A stretch of DNA of 64,000 nucleotides from Prorocentrum cordatum (GCA_963575745.1 CAUYUJ010000371.1:7501-71500); one strand, 5' to 3'; counted from the first letter of the stretch, positions 10,840 to 21,841 are shown. Notes: generated from the letters alone by a model not told the origin. Numbers and translations are program-made.

Positions 10840-11390
10840 CCTCCAGGGTCGCTGGTGCCTCCACATCCGCCCTATGGTGCCGCCAAGATGCCTACCAGTA
10901 TGGCTTCCAAGGTGGCTCGAGAAGGGCTCCAACGCGCCAGGGAGGCCGCAAGAGCACCCAAGACGACCTCAGGTCGCCCCAAATGCGTCCCAAGAGGGCC
11001 CCGAGAGGACCCGCAAGAGAGCCTCAAGAGGCACGCATCATTGATTTTTCAATATGGTCCTGACTTGGCTTAACCTTCCCGCCTGATCAAGCTTCTGAAA
11101 TTCCAAAACTGTCCCCGCCAGATTGGCTGAAGGCGGCCCAGAAGGCCCCCGACAGTGCACGGAGACGGCCCGAGGGGGTACATAGGCTGCCCACGAGGCC
11201 CCCAAGGCGGCCGAAAAGGCCCTCAAGAAGGCCCTTAGAGGGGCCCAAGAGGAGGCCCACGAGGGGGAACTCGCAGGAAGGCCCAAGAGGACACGAAGGG
11301 GCCCAGAAGAAGCCCCCCAGAGGGCCGCCCAAGGCGCGAGGAGCCCTGAGAAGCTCCAAGATGCCGTCCCCTGGGCATCCAAGATGCCCA
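10840..11390 (+). repeat. Degenerate CCAAGA-type repeat, second locus
   Basis: The same short motif family as at 8340-8860, here with units such as CCCAAGAGGGCCCC and CCAAGACGACC, all in one orientation. Neither locus has unit boundaries clear enough for an exact period. Confidence 0.75.
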
Positions 11391-11477
11391 CAAGATGTGA
11401 AAGAAGGGGAAGGCACATCTGCAACGCGCCAGAAACAAACATCTAAAAACCCGATCCTCCCTCTCTCATCAGCTTCA

Positions 11478-11727
11478 CTCTTCTCCTCCTCCTCCTCCTC
11501 CTCCTCCTCCTCCTCCTCAGCCTCCTCTTCCTCCTCCTCCTCCTCCTTCTCCTCCTCCTCCTCCTCATCATCATCATTATCAGAATCATCACCATCATCG
11601 TCATCATCATCATCATCATCATCATCATCACCACCAGCAGCATCATCATCATCCTCATCATCATCCTCATCCTCATCAGCAGCATCATCATCATCAGCAT
11701 CAGCATCATCAGCATCAACATCAGCAC

Positions 11728-11778
<51 letters not shown>

Positions 11779-12058
11779 CATCAGCATCATCATCATCGTC
11801 ATCATCATCGTCACCACCACCACCACCACCACCATCATCATCATCAGCATCATCATCATCATCATCATCATCATCATTAGCATCAGCATCAACATCATAA
11901 TCATCATCATTGTCATCAGCATCAGCAGCATCAGCATCATCATTATAAGTATCATCACCATCACCATCACCATCACCATCACCATCACCATCACCATCAT
12001 CATCATCATCCTCATCAGCATCATCATCGTCATCATCATCACCACCATCATCATCGGC
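11478..12058. repeat. Compound TCC and ATC/CATCAC repeat
   Basis: A TCC tract (about 11478-11570) passes directly into an ATC tract with CAG, CCT and CACCAT interruptions. A run of CACCAT hexamers lies at about 11953-12000. On the minus strand this reads as long poly-Asp or poly-Met; both are artefacts of the repeat. Confidence 0.95.
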
Positions 12059-12321
12059 CACCCCCCTCCTGGCCTGGCGATGAGGAAAAAGTTCGTCCAC
12101 ATGTCCGATTGGGGAGGGGTCATGCGTTCGTTATGGTTAAGGCATCGCGCCTCATGCCAAAAGAGAGCGGAAAGAAGGGAGGAAGGGCAGAGGAATGCCG
12201 CCGCGCCCACGTGGCAGAAGAAGTGGAGGAGGAAGGAATGGAGATGCAGCAGGACGGAGGAGGGACGAAGACGGCTTCGGACGGTCAGGGAAAGTGCTCA
12301 GTAGAAGAAAGAACTCCTCCC

Positions 12322-12420
12322 CGTCCTCATCCTTATCCTCCTCCTTCTCCTCCGCCTCCTTCTCCTCCGCCTCCTCCTCCTCCTCCTCCTCCATCCCCCT
12401 GTCCTCCCTTCTCTTACTCT
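12322..12420. repeat. TCC/GCC triplet tract
   Basis: Short imperfect triplet tract embedded in otherwise mixed, Pro/Ser-coding sequence. Confidence 0.8.
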
Positions 12421-14687
12421 TTCTCGTCCTCCTGCATCCTCCTCGCTCTTCCTGCTCCCCCCTCCTCATCGCCCCTCTCCCCATCTTCCTCCCCATGCTC
12501 TTTGCCGTCAACATCCGGTCAAGCCCTCCGCCTACCTCTGCTTCTCCCTCTGACTTTTGCTCCTCCTCCTACTCCTCCTGCTCCGCCTACTCCTCCTCCC
12601 CCTGCACCTCATCCACCTCCTCCTCCTCGTCGCCGGATGCTCCAGGAGCGGCCGCTGCCGCTGCGTCTGCTCTTCTGCCCCCAGGGTATGCGGCGGCATC
12701 CGGGGCGCCGTGGCTGTGCCCTCGTGGAGACGGTACTGGCGGTGTCTACATCGAATCGGACAGAGTTCTCCTCAAAATCAGAGCCCTCCCGCCTTGCCCG
12801 TCTTCATCCCCCCCTCTTCCTGTCAAGCGTCTCACCTCCCACCTTCCCTTCCCGAGGGGAGGAAGTGGCGGAGACAGTCAACGCCTGCAACCCCTGCTTA
12901 CAGGCGCGCGCTCCTCAACTGCAACTCCTCGACCTCCCCCACCTCCTCCACCTCAAAAGTCCGACCACCGAAACTCTTCTATAAAGTCCATCATAAGCAG
13001 CCGCATGATGGTTACCCTACAAGCAAGGCCATCTGCCAATCTCACCAGAGGAAGAAATCGAACAGGGCAGGATTGTTTAACAAACGCCCAGCGCTGTCTA
13101 GTAAATGCCAGTTATGGGGGTCGGGGTGTTTTTGCCTTCCTCGGTGCTGGGGTGCGCCCTTGCCAGAACTTCGATGCGGATACAGCCCAAGCGAGGAGAA
13201 GCCCCCTGGGAGGCCGCAAAAGAGCGAGCATGGATTTGAATCAAAAAGCAGCATGTTCGATGCCCGAGGCTCGAAATCCTCCCGTCCCTGGAACGTTCTG
13301 GCCAAACTTTCGAAGCAAATCCACACGCGGCGACGTGAAACCTCCTGGCTGGCACAAAAAGGCGAACCTGTAACTGTACACGCACACATCCGCACAACCG
13401 ACGAGAAGCAGGATCAACACGCACCCTGCGATACTTCCTGGGGCAAGTCTTGAGAATTTGTGACACTATCTCTATACACACATGCACACATCCGTTTGCG
13501 AATCACGATCCTCGAAACTCAATGCTCGACGTCCTCCCCCCTCCCTGCCTGGAGCGGGGCAGGAGGGGCGAAAAGGGCCAACACACACACACACCAACAA
13601 ACTCGAAGCTCGACGCTCAACGTCCTCACCATCTGGATCGAACTTCGTCTGCCCTCGCAGACTTCGAATATAAGCCTCCCAAGTGCGGTCTGGGTAAAGG
13701 GGGCCGCAAGATCGCGGGTGCATCGCCGATGCATCCGCGACGTCGGGCATCCATCGACGACGTCGCTCCTGGCGCGACGGGTGAGGGGCCCAGCGCCGAT
13801 CCAAGAAATCTGCGCGGACCTCCGACTTCTCTGCAGTGTACTGTCACCTGCCTCTCCGTTGTACGATTCTCCCTGTCATGTTGCTACCTCTGGAGGGCAG
13901 GAGGGCCAAGCCTGGATCGGCGACGAACGGGTGGGGGCGTCGACGCTCCCCGCCCCGGGCCGGGCCCCTCCCCCCCCACCACCCGCCGCTGCCCGCGAAC
14001 GGCAGTCGACAGGACTTCTCCACGGCGCGCGGCCGAAGATCGACAGCAAAGACGAGAGAGAAAGCCAAGCGCAAGAAGCGGCAAGTCCGGGCTGCTCCCA
14101 TCCGGTAACCGACGTAGTCGCAGGACCCGTAACTCCGTCCGTGGTTCAGAGATGGGGTCCTCAGGGATGGGGCCCTCAGGACGAGGATCCCGAAACCATG
14201 CAAATCCAACCTTGGACCCCTTCCTACCCTTAGGACCCCACCCCTCAGGACTCCATCTTTGAACCACCGACTCCGCTTTCCCCCCGGTGCTACCCCCCCG
14301 ACATGCGACGTCCTGATTTTTCAGTACGGCGCCCCCGGAAGTCCTGAAGTCCTGAAGTCCTGACCCTTTCTCCGGGGGCCGGTTTCACATTCTGAGCCGT
14401 TTCTTGACGCTCCCGGGGCCCTGCGAGGCCCCCCCGCGGCCGAAAAGCGAAAAACTCGCCGTCCTGCTGTTTTAACGACGCGACCCTGTCTGGGTCCGCT
14501 TCCCCCCCGCCGCTGCCACTGGACGCGCGGGCGCCGCCGCGCGTCGCCATGCGCCGGCGGGCCCCCCCCCCCCCACCCCGCGAGGGGCGGCGCCCAGCCC
14601 CGCGGCCCACCAAAACGCGGCACTCCGCGCGCGAAGGGCGTGAGGGGGCGCTGCCCCCCTCCGAACGGCGGGGGCGGCGAGGGGCGG
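12421..14687. other. Long spacer without recognisable genes
   Basis: Several plus-strand frames of 250-390 codons overlap here, but they are Ser/Pro/Arg rich, conflict with one another and contain no domain. A short CA run lies near 13580. I found no SL tag, tRNA or rRNA signal. Confidence 0.35.
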
Positions 14688-14772
14688 CGGCGGGCCGGAG
14701 GCGGCAGCAGGAGGATCGAGGGGGCGGATCGATGACGAGGAGGCAGGGCCCAGCAGGAGCACGAGGATGATG
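14688..14772 (+). repeat. Short dispersed repeat, copy 1
   Basis: A stretch containing AGGAGGATCGAGGGGGCGGA and AGGCAGGGCCCAGCAGGAGC is repeated with few changes at 16432-16500 in the same orientation. Both copies adjoin GGA or GAT tracts. Confidence 0.7.
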
Positions 14773-16225
14773 ATGCTGATGATGATGATGATGAGGAGGA
14801 GGAGGAGGAGGAGGAGGATCCCTGAACAATGTCATATGTCAGCTCTAGCCACCCCTGAACTTGACGAGCGACGGAGAGAAACGAGATGCACCCGAAGACC
14901 CCGCACCCACCAAGGCGAGCGACACATTAAAACACTTTGTCTCCCCGCCAGCCGTGCAAGGATCACTTGTGTAGTAAAATGTTCACCATCTTGCGCATGA
15001 GCTCCACCATGCTGCGTGAAATGACGCGCTCCAGCCAGTGTCGATCATCCTAATGTCCCTCCACCGTACTGAAAAACTCCGCAACACACCACGAAAATCA
15101 AATAATGTAATACGAACAAACATATGGCACTAAAACAACAAGACTACCGAATTGATGCGGACAGCCTTGAAAAGCAAGCGTACGCCCGAAGGACGGCAGT
15201 TGAAGCCATCCCAAATCCTGGATGCCGAGCAGCCCGTTCAGGAAAGCACCTGAAAACAAGTCGACAGAAGAACCATCGAACGGCATGGTGGACAGTTCGG
15301 CACCCCGCAGCGCCCCGCCGCTCCTCCAGTAGCTCTCGCTGCGTCGGTACTGCCCCCCCCTGGACGCGCACTCACGACGGGCGGTGGCACCCCTGGGAGC
15401 TCGCACGTGTACTGACCCCCTGGAGGCGTACTGAATGTGGTGTGCAGCAGCAGCCCAGCAGCGATCACGACTGCTTGCAGTCGAGTCGGGACTCGCCAAG
15501 GGTGGCGCGGGCGGCGGCGCAGGCTGCCGCGCGGCCTCGGCCGTGGCGGCGATCGCCTCCCCAAAGCTGCGGAAGGCTGCGTCCAGGTCGCCGCTCCGCC
15601 CACGAAGGTCTCCGCGCAGCAGTCGGGCATCGTGAAGAAGTCGACCACGCTGCGCGCTGCTCTCACAGTCTGCCCTGGCATTCCTGGCCGATGCAGACCT
15701 GGCAACGCCTCCACCATCACAACGCACATCGCCAAAATAGCGGTCCTGCGCTCCGTCGGCTCCGGCACGACCCGCGGCGCCTCAAGGCCAGGCGCTGCCG
15801 CCGCCATGTGCCCGCCAGGCGCCGCGGGAGAACGAGCAAAGCCGCCTCAGCCGCCACCGCCGCCGCGGCGGGGGGGCTCTGCAAACTGCCAACTCGCCTT
15901 GGATCTCCGCGTCGTCGCCGTCGCCAGCTGCCACTGCGGCACGGTCTCCGTCCCGCTCGCCAGGTGCGGGGCCTGGGGAAAGGGCGGGACGGGCGCCGTC
16001 AGCTGCACCAGCTGGCGCCGCCTCCAACGCCAGGCGTGGCGCGCGGGCGAGGCCCGTGAGGCCCTGGCCCCCGTGGCGCTCCACCTCGGCGGGGGCGTGG
16101 AGGAGTCGCGCAGCCGCACGCCCCTCGACACTGGCGGGCCCAGGAAAGGAGGAGTGGAGCGCGGGGTTCCGTGGCGTTGGCTCGGCCGCCGAGCCAGGGG
16201 CTCGATCCGAACTGGCGCTTGGAGC
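14773..16225. other. GC-rich spacer, no gene recognised
   Basis: Minus-strand frames between 15100 and 15810 have an Ala/Arg-rich but partly protein-like composition. They would need several frameshifts to form one product, and I recognise no motif. They may be retroelement debris. Confidence 0.3.
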
Positions 16226-16560
16226 GGGAGGAGGCGGCAGGAGGAGGAGGAGGGAGGAGGAGGGAGGAGGAGGGAGGAGGAGGGAGGAGGGAGGAGGGAG
16301 GAGGGAGGAGGGAGGAGGGAGGAGGGAGGAGGGAGGAGGGAGGAGGAGGGAGGAGGAGGGAGGAGGGAGGGGGAGGAGGAGGAGGAGGAGGAGGAGGGAG
16401 GAGGAGGGAGGAGGAGGGAGGAGGAGGGAGGAAGCGGCAGCAGGAGGATCGAGGGGGCGGATCGAGGATGAAGAGGCAGGGCCTAGCAGGAGCATGGGGA
16501 GGAGGAGGAGAAGGAGGAGGAGAAGGAAAAGGAGAAGGAGGAGGAGGAGGAGGAGCAGGA
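16226..16560. repeat. GGA tract with embedded dispersed repeat copy 2
   Basis: Long GGAGGAGGGA-type purine tract. Bases 16432-16500 repeat the segment found at 14688-14772. Confidence 0.9.
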
Positions 16561-16691
16561 TGGGAATCGAGGGAAGGGAATCCAAGACGACGAGGAGGAA
16601 GGGTCGAGGAGGAGACCTGAAGGTGAGCATGTGATAGAAGGTGGATATCGAGGATGAGGAGAATTGAAGATCGAAGATGAGGAAGATCTGT

Positions 16692-16927
16692 GGATGGGCT
16701 CCCGAATGCCGTCGGTCGTCGCCGGGACATCACGCCATACGATAGAACATGAACAAGGAAATGGCGAGCTCTATTCAATACCAAGCGCACATGCTCCTGG
16801 AAGGGGGCCGCCAGGCCCCCTTCCCCTGAACCAAAAAACAGCGATTAGGGAAAAGAGTTCAGGGTTCTGGGCTAAGCTCCTACGCTCCTCAGGGCCTCCG
16901 AAGACTCCGAAGGCCTCTAGAATCACA
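16692..16927 (-). repeat. Candidate 3' LTR of Copia element A (uninterrupted copy)
   Basis: This stretch matches 31763-31927 joined to 54721-54804, in the same orientation. The match starts near a GGATGGG segment, passes through GAACAAGG and an AAGGGGGCCGCCAGGCCCCC palindrome, and ends at TCTAGAATCACA. On the minus strand it would begin TGTGATTC. It lies just beyond the RNase H end of the minus-strand Copia remains, where a 3' LTR is expected. The other copy lies beyond the gag end. I did not find a clear polypurine tract beside it, so LTR status is an inference from position. Confidence 0.55.
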
Positions 16928-16967
16928 CTGGTTGTACTCTACTTGGTGGCGCGCACAAGGGGGTATG

Positions 16968-17093
16968 GGGGAGGGGGGAAAGCTTCTTAGAAGGAGGCTG
17001 CTTCTTAGAAGGCGCCGGCCTTACATCTACAAAGAAGGCCCGCGCCTTCTAAGAAGCAGGGGTGCTTCTAAGAAGCCTTCCCTCCTCCCCCCA
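16968..17093. repeat. Large imperfect hairpin with nested CTTCTTAGAAG palindromes
   Basis: A left arm (about 16968-17018) and right arm (about 17041-17093) are inverted copies with few mismatches around a loop of roughly 22 bases. Each arm contains two copies of an 11-base near-palindrome, CTTCTTAGAAG or its complement. It lies between the candidate LTR and the end of Copia element A. Confidence 0.85.
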
Positions 17094-17099
17094 CCCCTC

Positions 17100-17499
17100 T
17101 CTGCGCGTGGCTGATACTGTTCAGGACCCGATGAACTCCTGAAATATCCCGATTCATGCGCTGAATGGGTCGCCGCCTGCGCTGCCAAGGCCTGCTGGGC
17201 TTTCCTGAGCCAGCAGTTGTGATCGTAGTTGTGATCGTCCGTTTCGTTGCTCTGGTGCAGACCTCCCGCGCCAGTGATTCTCGTAGATGTCCCACCCTGG
17301 GAATCAGCAGTCGGTCACACAGGCGTAGTGAACTGGCTTTTTCTTGCGCTTGACCCTCTCCTCGTAGCGGCGTTGTAGCGCGATGCTGTCCGCGGTGATA
17401 TCGTACTCTCCTTGCTCCAGGGCGCGTCGCAATAATGAGCTCTCTCATTTCCTCTTGGTGAGAGGGTCCGTCATCTGGCTTGCCCCTTCTTTCCAACAT
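17100..17499 (-). pseudogene. Copia A: polyprotein C-terminal tail
   Basis: After the RNase H segment ending in LTKRK, neighbouring frames continue with LLRRALEQGEYDI and RRYEERVKRKKKPVHYACVT. In these elements a short basic tail normally follows the 'lTKr' end of RNase H. At least two frame changes are needed. It ends near the hairpin at 16968-17093. Confidence 0.45.
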
Positions 17500-17945
17500 A
17501 GATGTACTTCAGGTCGCTCCATGGTTGCTCTCGCGATGGCCACGTCGATCTCCGCGCGCTTGTCCCCCGCCAGGCCAGCCCCGGGGCCGGTCGCGCGGTC
17601 GCGGCCTCCGCGGGAGCCGGCAACGTTGATGACCGGGAAGCGCCCCGACAGCAAGCGGGGCCTCATGAGATCAATCCCGGGGTCGACGATCTCGAGCAGC
17701 ATGGCGCGCGTAAACTCCGCCATAGCCATTCCTTCGGATATCGCCAGCGTCTGCGCTCCAAACTGATGAGCGCACTTCCTCTTCAACTTGTGGCTCTTCC
17801 AGAACTGGATGGAGATGGTGGCGGGCCCCCCCTTCAAGATCTCGCGCTGCGTCGCGAACGCGATGCGCCCAGCCTGCGAAGCTCCGTCTCGCGCGCCGGC
17901 CCAGGCCGCGTCGTTGATGGCCGCGAAGGCTAGCTAGAGAAATGG
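17445..17945 (-). pseudogene. Copia A: RNase H
   Basis: Copia-type RNase H pieces are in order. AAINDAAWAGARDGASQAGR corresponds to the ySDAdwA...R.StsG segment, with the first catalytic Asp apparently replaced by Asn in INDAA. Then come KSHKLKRKCAHQFGAQTLAI and SEGMAMAEFTRAMLLEI, the K-S-x-K..(A)E-x-x-A helix, and finally EGASQMTDPLTKRK, the ADglTK end. An in-frame stop precedes the first segment. RNase H would remove the RNA strand during reverse transcription; this copy is defective. Confidence 0.75.
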
Positions 17946-18189
17946 AACGTGCTTGACATCGAAGGCCACGTCGCTGAATTCCTCGGCCACCCCGCCGACG
18001 CCGTTCGCCCCCGGCAAGTTGTCGACCGCAAAATTGAGCATCTCCCCGCGAAATAGAGAGGCTGGCCCAGATGAGTCGGGGCGGCTCTGGCGGGCCAGGA
18101 AGGGAATGGAGCCGCAGAAACTCCGGGCTTGCTCCTGGAGGCGCTGCAGCCCGCGGCTCCTTGCGTCGCGCCGTCGCGCTGTTGATCGC

Positions 18190-18590
18190 CGGAATATCGG
18201 TCGAATGCTGGCCCCGTGAGACGATGATCTCGGCGTTGTCGTCGTTCGGCGCGAGCTCCTCGCCCGCGCGCTTGCTCGTGGCGCTGGGCTCGAACCTCGC
18301 GCGCAGCTCCTTGCAGGCCTCGTCGATCTCGCTGTCGCCTCCGCCCGCGACGTCGCCCACCGCCGAGCCCATGACTCCGCGGGGCCCCTTGTCGCCCCTC
18401 AGGTAGAGGACGCAGCCGTCGAAGATGGGGCGCTCGAAGCCGATCTCCAGGACCCGCCAGGATCCCATAATTCGAGAAGCGAGCTCTGGATCACGAAGTA
18501 CTTGATCAGCTTCAGCAGGAGGCAGCACTCGCGCAGCTCGGGCATTCTTGACGTTGCCACACTCTCGGCACTTAGCTGCGACGCAGGGCT
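18190..18590 (-). pseudogene. Copia A: reverse transcriptase, degenerate active site
   Basis: VLPPAEADQVLRDPELASRI followed by GSWRVLEIG matches the region just before the reverse transcriptase core of Copia elements. CVLYLRGDKGPRGVMGSAVG then DVAGGGDSEIDEACKELRARF covers the catalytic site: where an active enzyme has [YH]VDD before the GGGD turn, this copy reads AVGD. Downstream, IIVSRGQHSTDIPAINSATA matches the conserved Gln-Tyr connection segment. The core between the first two pieces is missing, so the copy is truncated internally as well as mutated. Confidence 0.75.
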
Positions 18591-18599
18591 GGCGCTTGT

Positions 18600-19113
18600 A
18601 GGTGTTCATCAGAGACTTCTCGGTGATCTCCTTTCGAAGTCGCTGGTTGGTGCTGGTGGGTAGGGGTAGCGTCGCCCGCTGCCCCTTGACCTTCCTGCCC
18701 CTCTCCTTAGGAGGGGGCCCTGCGCCCTTCAAGATATTCCCCTCGATTGTAACGATGCGCTCTATGACTGGTACGGCTGAGCTCGGGAAGTCGGACTTCT
18801 GCTTGATGGTGGAAGGCACGTCACCGAGGTGGTCGTAGCGCCTCGTGGCCACGGGTGCGGGATCTGGGTCGACATCGCCTGCCCTCTCGATATCCTTGAT
18901 GGGCGGTTGCCATGAAGAAGGTACTTGATCGTCTCCGGCTGGCTCTGGTGATGCAGCTCGGGGTACGTCGTCTTCTGGATCTCCAGGTGGCCCAGCTTGT
19001 CGAGTGAGATCGTCGTGCTTGCGGCGGCCTCGGTTCTCGGTGTCCAGCTCCTCCTTCGTCGCGCTGTCGACCTGCCCTCGTCTCGTTCTCGGTGGCATGG
19101 CGTGGCTGTTCAA
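18600..19113 (-). pseudogene. Copia A: acidic/basic linker upstream of RT
   Basis: The start of the 480-codon frame is charged and low-complexity (TRRGQVDSATKEELDTENRG, then KKSDF-like segments). It also contains RKEITEKSLMNTYKRQPCVA with a Cys pair (KCRECG). It leads in frame into the reverse transcriptase remains, as integrase-RT linkers usually do. No integrase is visible; the sequence upstream switches abruptly to a LINE fragment at about 19150. Confidence 0.5.
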
Positions 19114-19159
19114 GTGAACACTTCAGCAAGACTCCATGATGGGCCTCCAAAAGAGAAAC

Positions 19160-19870
19160 ATTAAAAAAACATCAGTCTGGCATCTCTCAGGAAGCTCGGG
19201 CAGCTGCTGCTTGAGGTCTTAGTAATCAGGAGGCGCTCGCACTGGGCCCTGAGCGTGCTCGTTGGGGACCTTTTTTGTTCATAAGCTTCTGTCACCACTG
19301 CCAAGATGCCCTGAGTGGTTCTGCCAAGCGTGAGCTGCACTGGCCTGTGAGGCCCCAGGGGAACATCGAGGTGCGTCTGCGCATTCTTGACTGCATGGGG
19401 AGGCAAGTTCGAGACCACAAAACAATGCAAGTACGATTCCTGCGGGCCCGATTTCAACGCGGGGATCGAATCATCAGCCTAGGCTCTGCCATCAAGCTGG
19501 ACAAGGTCTACGTTCTCCAGAAACTGGATCAAAGGGATGTGAAAGTCGCCACCTATGATGCAGCAGTGCCCGTGCTTTAATACATATTGCCCCAACGCTT
19601 CGGGGCATCCCAAGTTCTCTTCGCCTACTCCACCCCAATATGGAGGAAATAGCGACGATGCCAAACGTAGAAGCGCGCAGGAAGCATTTGGCAGCTCCCC
19701 CTGGGATTACTGATTCCTGGCTGGGGGCGGCCCAGGCATCGAGGTGCGGTTTCACGAAGATAAGCATGCCACTCGATAATCCCCCACACTTGCCTGGAAA
19801 GCAGCCGTCCCGAAAACCTTCCATCCTTTCTTCCTCTGAGCTGGTTCTTCCCCCTGATGTCTCTGCCCCC
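19160..19870 (-). pseudogene. Second LINE: endonuclease fragment
   Basis: Joined across frameshifts, the minus strand gives an AP-type endonuclease. GGLSSGMLIFVKPHLDAWAA is followed by a Tyr/Leu strand segment, then HGHCCIIGGDFHIP (the GGDFN motif, with His in place of Asn), then SYLHCFVVSNLPPHAV (the iDYfvvS region, with the Asp lost) and PLGPHRPVQLTL (the catalytic sDH-type motif, here GPHRP). The layout matches a LINE ORF2 N-terminus truncated before the reverse transcriptase. It is inserted within the body of Copia element A. Confidence 0.7.
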
Positions 19871-19894
19871 GCAACTTGTGCTCCTGGATGGGGA

Positions 19895-20464
19895 TCACAT
19901 CTGCATCAATTCTGCCCGACAGAAAGCCCCCCCCCCCGTTCCCCGCGAAGACACGCCGGGCGTCGCGATGGAGAAATCGGAGAGGTTAGAGGGGCGGAGT
20001 TGGGCGCGGCGCCGACGTCGAGGTCGGCGGCGGGGTCCGGCCGCCCCTCCTGCCAGGGAACCCTCAGTGGGAGTCGGCGACGTCACCTCCTCCTGCTCCT
20101 GCACCTGCTGCATCTGCTGCTGGGGTGGGAGGTTCTGCACTTGTTGCTGCTGGGGGAGTGGCTCCTGGCGCGTGCGCTCCTGCATTTGCTGCTGCCGAGC
20201 TGCCACCTGCGTCTCGCCATCCTCTGCCCTGCCACCCTCCCTCCTGAGCTGGCGCCCCCTTGCCCTTCTTATTCCTCCCTTTTGCGAGCGACTTCTTCGC
20301 ATGCGGGCCCACCATCTGCGCATGTGCATATGAAGAGGTTCCTGAAGGGACCGAGTAAAGAAAAGCACGGGAGGTTTGGAGCTTGGCCGGGAGCGCCCAA
20401 TGTCCACATCTGCTGGCCTCTGAGGATACTTTGTGTAGCCGCGCTCCTCATCCAATTCCTCCAA
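19895..20464 (-). pseudogene. Second LINE: Gln-rich ORF1-like segment
   Basis: A 190-codon frame with a striking Gln-rich stretch (QQQMQERTRQEPLPQQQQVQ and PPQQQMQQVQEQEE) after an Arg-rich part. Low-complexity Gln/Arg regions are common between the ORFs of LINEs. It lies directly upstream, in sense, of the endonuclease fragment. I cannot assign a domain. Confidence 0.35.
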
Positions 20465-20485
20465 GGTCTCATTGTTGTAGAACCC

Positions 20486-21230
20486 TCATGAAAAAAAAGC
20501 CTTGTCCATGCCTTCTGCCTCCGCGCGAAAATCCCCCTCTTCATCCTCTTCATCTCCCAAACCTTGCCCCTGGAGCCCCACCTGGTATTCACCCAGGGTG
20601 CGATCTTGATCGGGATGAACATCGAGGACTTCGAGAAGAGCTGCCAACTTACGATGTGATTGGCCCTCATCAGGGGCCGCAACATGTCCGCGTAGCCTTT
20701 GGGTCTGCAGCTGCTGGGCCATCTCGATCTCAGCCTGTACCTTGCCTGCCTGTTCCGAAAGAAAATCCTGCTGGATCTGGAGGGGTTCCATAATGGTACA
20801 GATCTCCAGAAATTCACCCTGGAGTTGCTCGAGCCTCATTTGCTTGTTGCTGATCGCCTGCCCCCCCCCCCCCCCCATGTCGCAAGACCTGCGAAGGGGG
20901 TTGTTGGCCCAAGCGTTCCTGGCGGACCAAAACCATTGCTGTCCCAAACTGAGAAACCACATATGGATCGATCTGGGCCTGCCTGGGGTGGGCGAGGGTG
21001 TTCTGGATGCTCTGCCCCAAGGATTGGGGTCCGCTTTTGGGGCGAGGTGGGCGAGCGCTAAGGTTCGGGGGGGCGAACGTCTCCTGGCCCCGTGCCACGC
21101 TGCTGGAACCGGTTGGAGGGAACCCACATCCACGTGCCAAGACCTCTGCTTCCTGGACCTGGAGCACATTGGCAAGCACCTTTGCTCCCACTTGCTTTGC
21201 CGCCAGTCCTCCCCGTAAGAAGGGCATTTA
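20486..21230 (-). pseudogene. Second LINE: ORF1-like coiled-coil region
   Basis: Two overlapping frames, separated by a G run near 20867-20877, give one product with a strong helical pattern. QQQANEARATPG or the alternate NKQMRLEQLQGEFLEICTIM leads into LQIQQDFLSEQAGKVQAEIE and MAQQLQTQRLRGHVAAPDEG, ending in a very acidic tail (GDEEDEEGDFRAEAEGMD). An upstream part contains LGQSIQNTLAHPRQAQIDPY. A coiled coil followed by an endonuclease ORF is the usual LINE order, so I read this as ORF1. No zinc knuckle is visible. Confidence 0.45.
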
Positions 21231-21289
21231 AGAATATGTGGCGTGAGGTGTCCCCTTGCAAATGTCACCTGGTTTAAGATGTTGATGCA

Positions 21290-21412
21290 GGCGTTTGCGA
21301 AGATGCTGATGTAGATGTTGATGCAGACGTTAACGGTGATGTTGACGTGGCTGTATGATGTCGTCTCTTGTCCTCTAACAAGGATGTTGACGTGGCTGTA
21401 AGATGTTGTCTC
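21290..21412. repeat. Short GATGTTGAYG repeats
   Basis: Loose tandem copies of a GATGTTGA-type motif, repeated around a TGTCTCTTGTCCTC spacer. They form the entry to the 27-bp repeat that follows. Confidence 0.6.
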
Positions 21413-21580
21413 TTGTCCTCTTGGTTTCCACATTGTCCCTTGTCCTCTTGGTTTCCCCATTGTCTCTTGTCCTCTTCGTTTGCCCATTGTCCTTTGTCCT
21501 CTTGGTTCCCCTATTGTCTCGTGAACTCCTGGTTCCCCTATTGTCTCTCGCCCTCTTGGTTCCCCTATTGTCTGGGGCCT
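21413..21580 (+). repeat. 27-bp tandem repeat, about six copies
   Basis: Units of 27 bp of the form TTGTCCTCTTGG-TTYCC-YATTGTCT. Because 27 is divisible by 3, the minus strand reads as a nine-residue repeat (DNRGTKRTR-like). I regard that as a by-product. Confidence 0.85.
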
Positions 21581-21625
21581 GGGTAGGCGGGGGGGCCTCC
21601 CAGGAGTGCGATTGCTGAAACCTTA

Positions 21626-21638
21626 TATATATATATAA
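21626..21638. repeat. TA dinucleotide run
   Basis: A short run of alternating T and A at the left edge of the satellite-bearing element. Confidence 0.9.
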
Positions 21639-21841
21639 ACACAAAAATGGAAACGCGTCTTGGAGCCACGAAACCTGTGACACTACCAAAAAGGAAAACT
21701 GTGGCACCGCCAAAAAAATACGCTACCGAGGAACCCCACATACTTATATTATGGCTGGAGTGATGATCGGTGAAAAGAAGCATGTGGGAATGACGTTGGT
21801 GGCCGTTCCCTGCGCGCCCCCTCCGATGTCGAGAAAATGAC

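Noticed and set aside
11087-12210. Poly-Asp and poly-Met frames
   Set aside because: Direct translation of the ATC/TCC repeat; no flanking domain.
12195-13453. Plus-strand frames of 290-390 codons
   Set aside because: Mutually overlapping, Ser/Pro rich from a TCC tract, no domain, and no agreement on one frame.
15098-16130. Minus-strand Ala/Arg-rich frames as a possible gene
   Set aside because: Would need several frameshifts, has no motif, and the composition follows local GC content.
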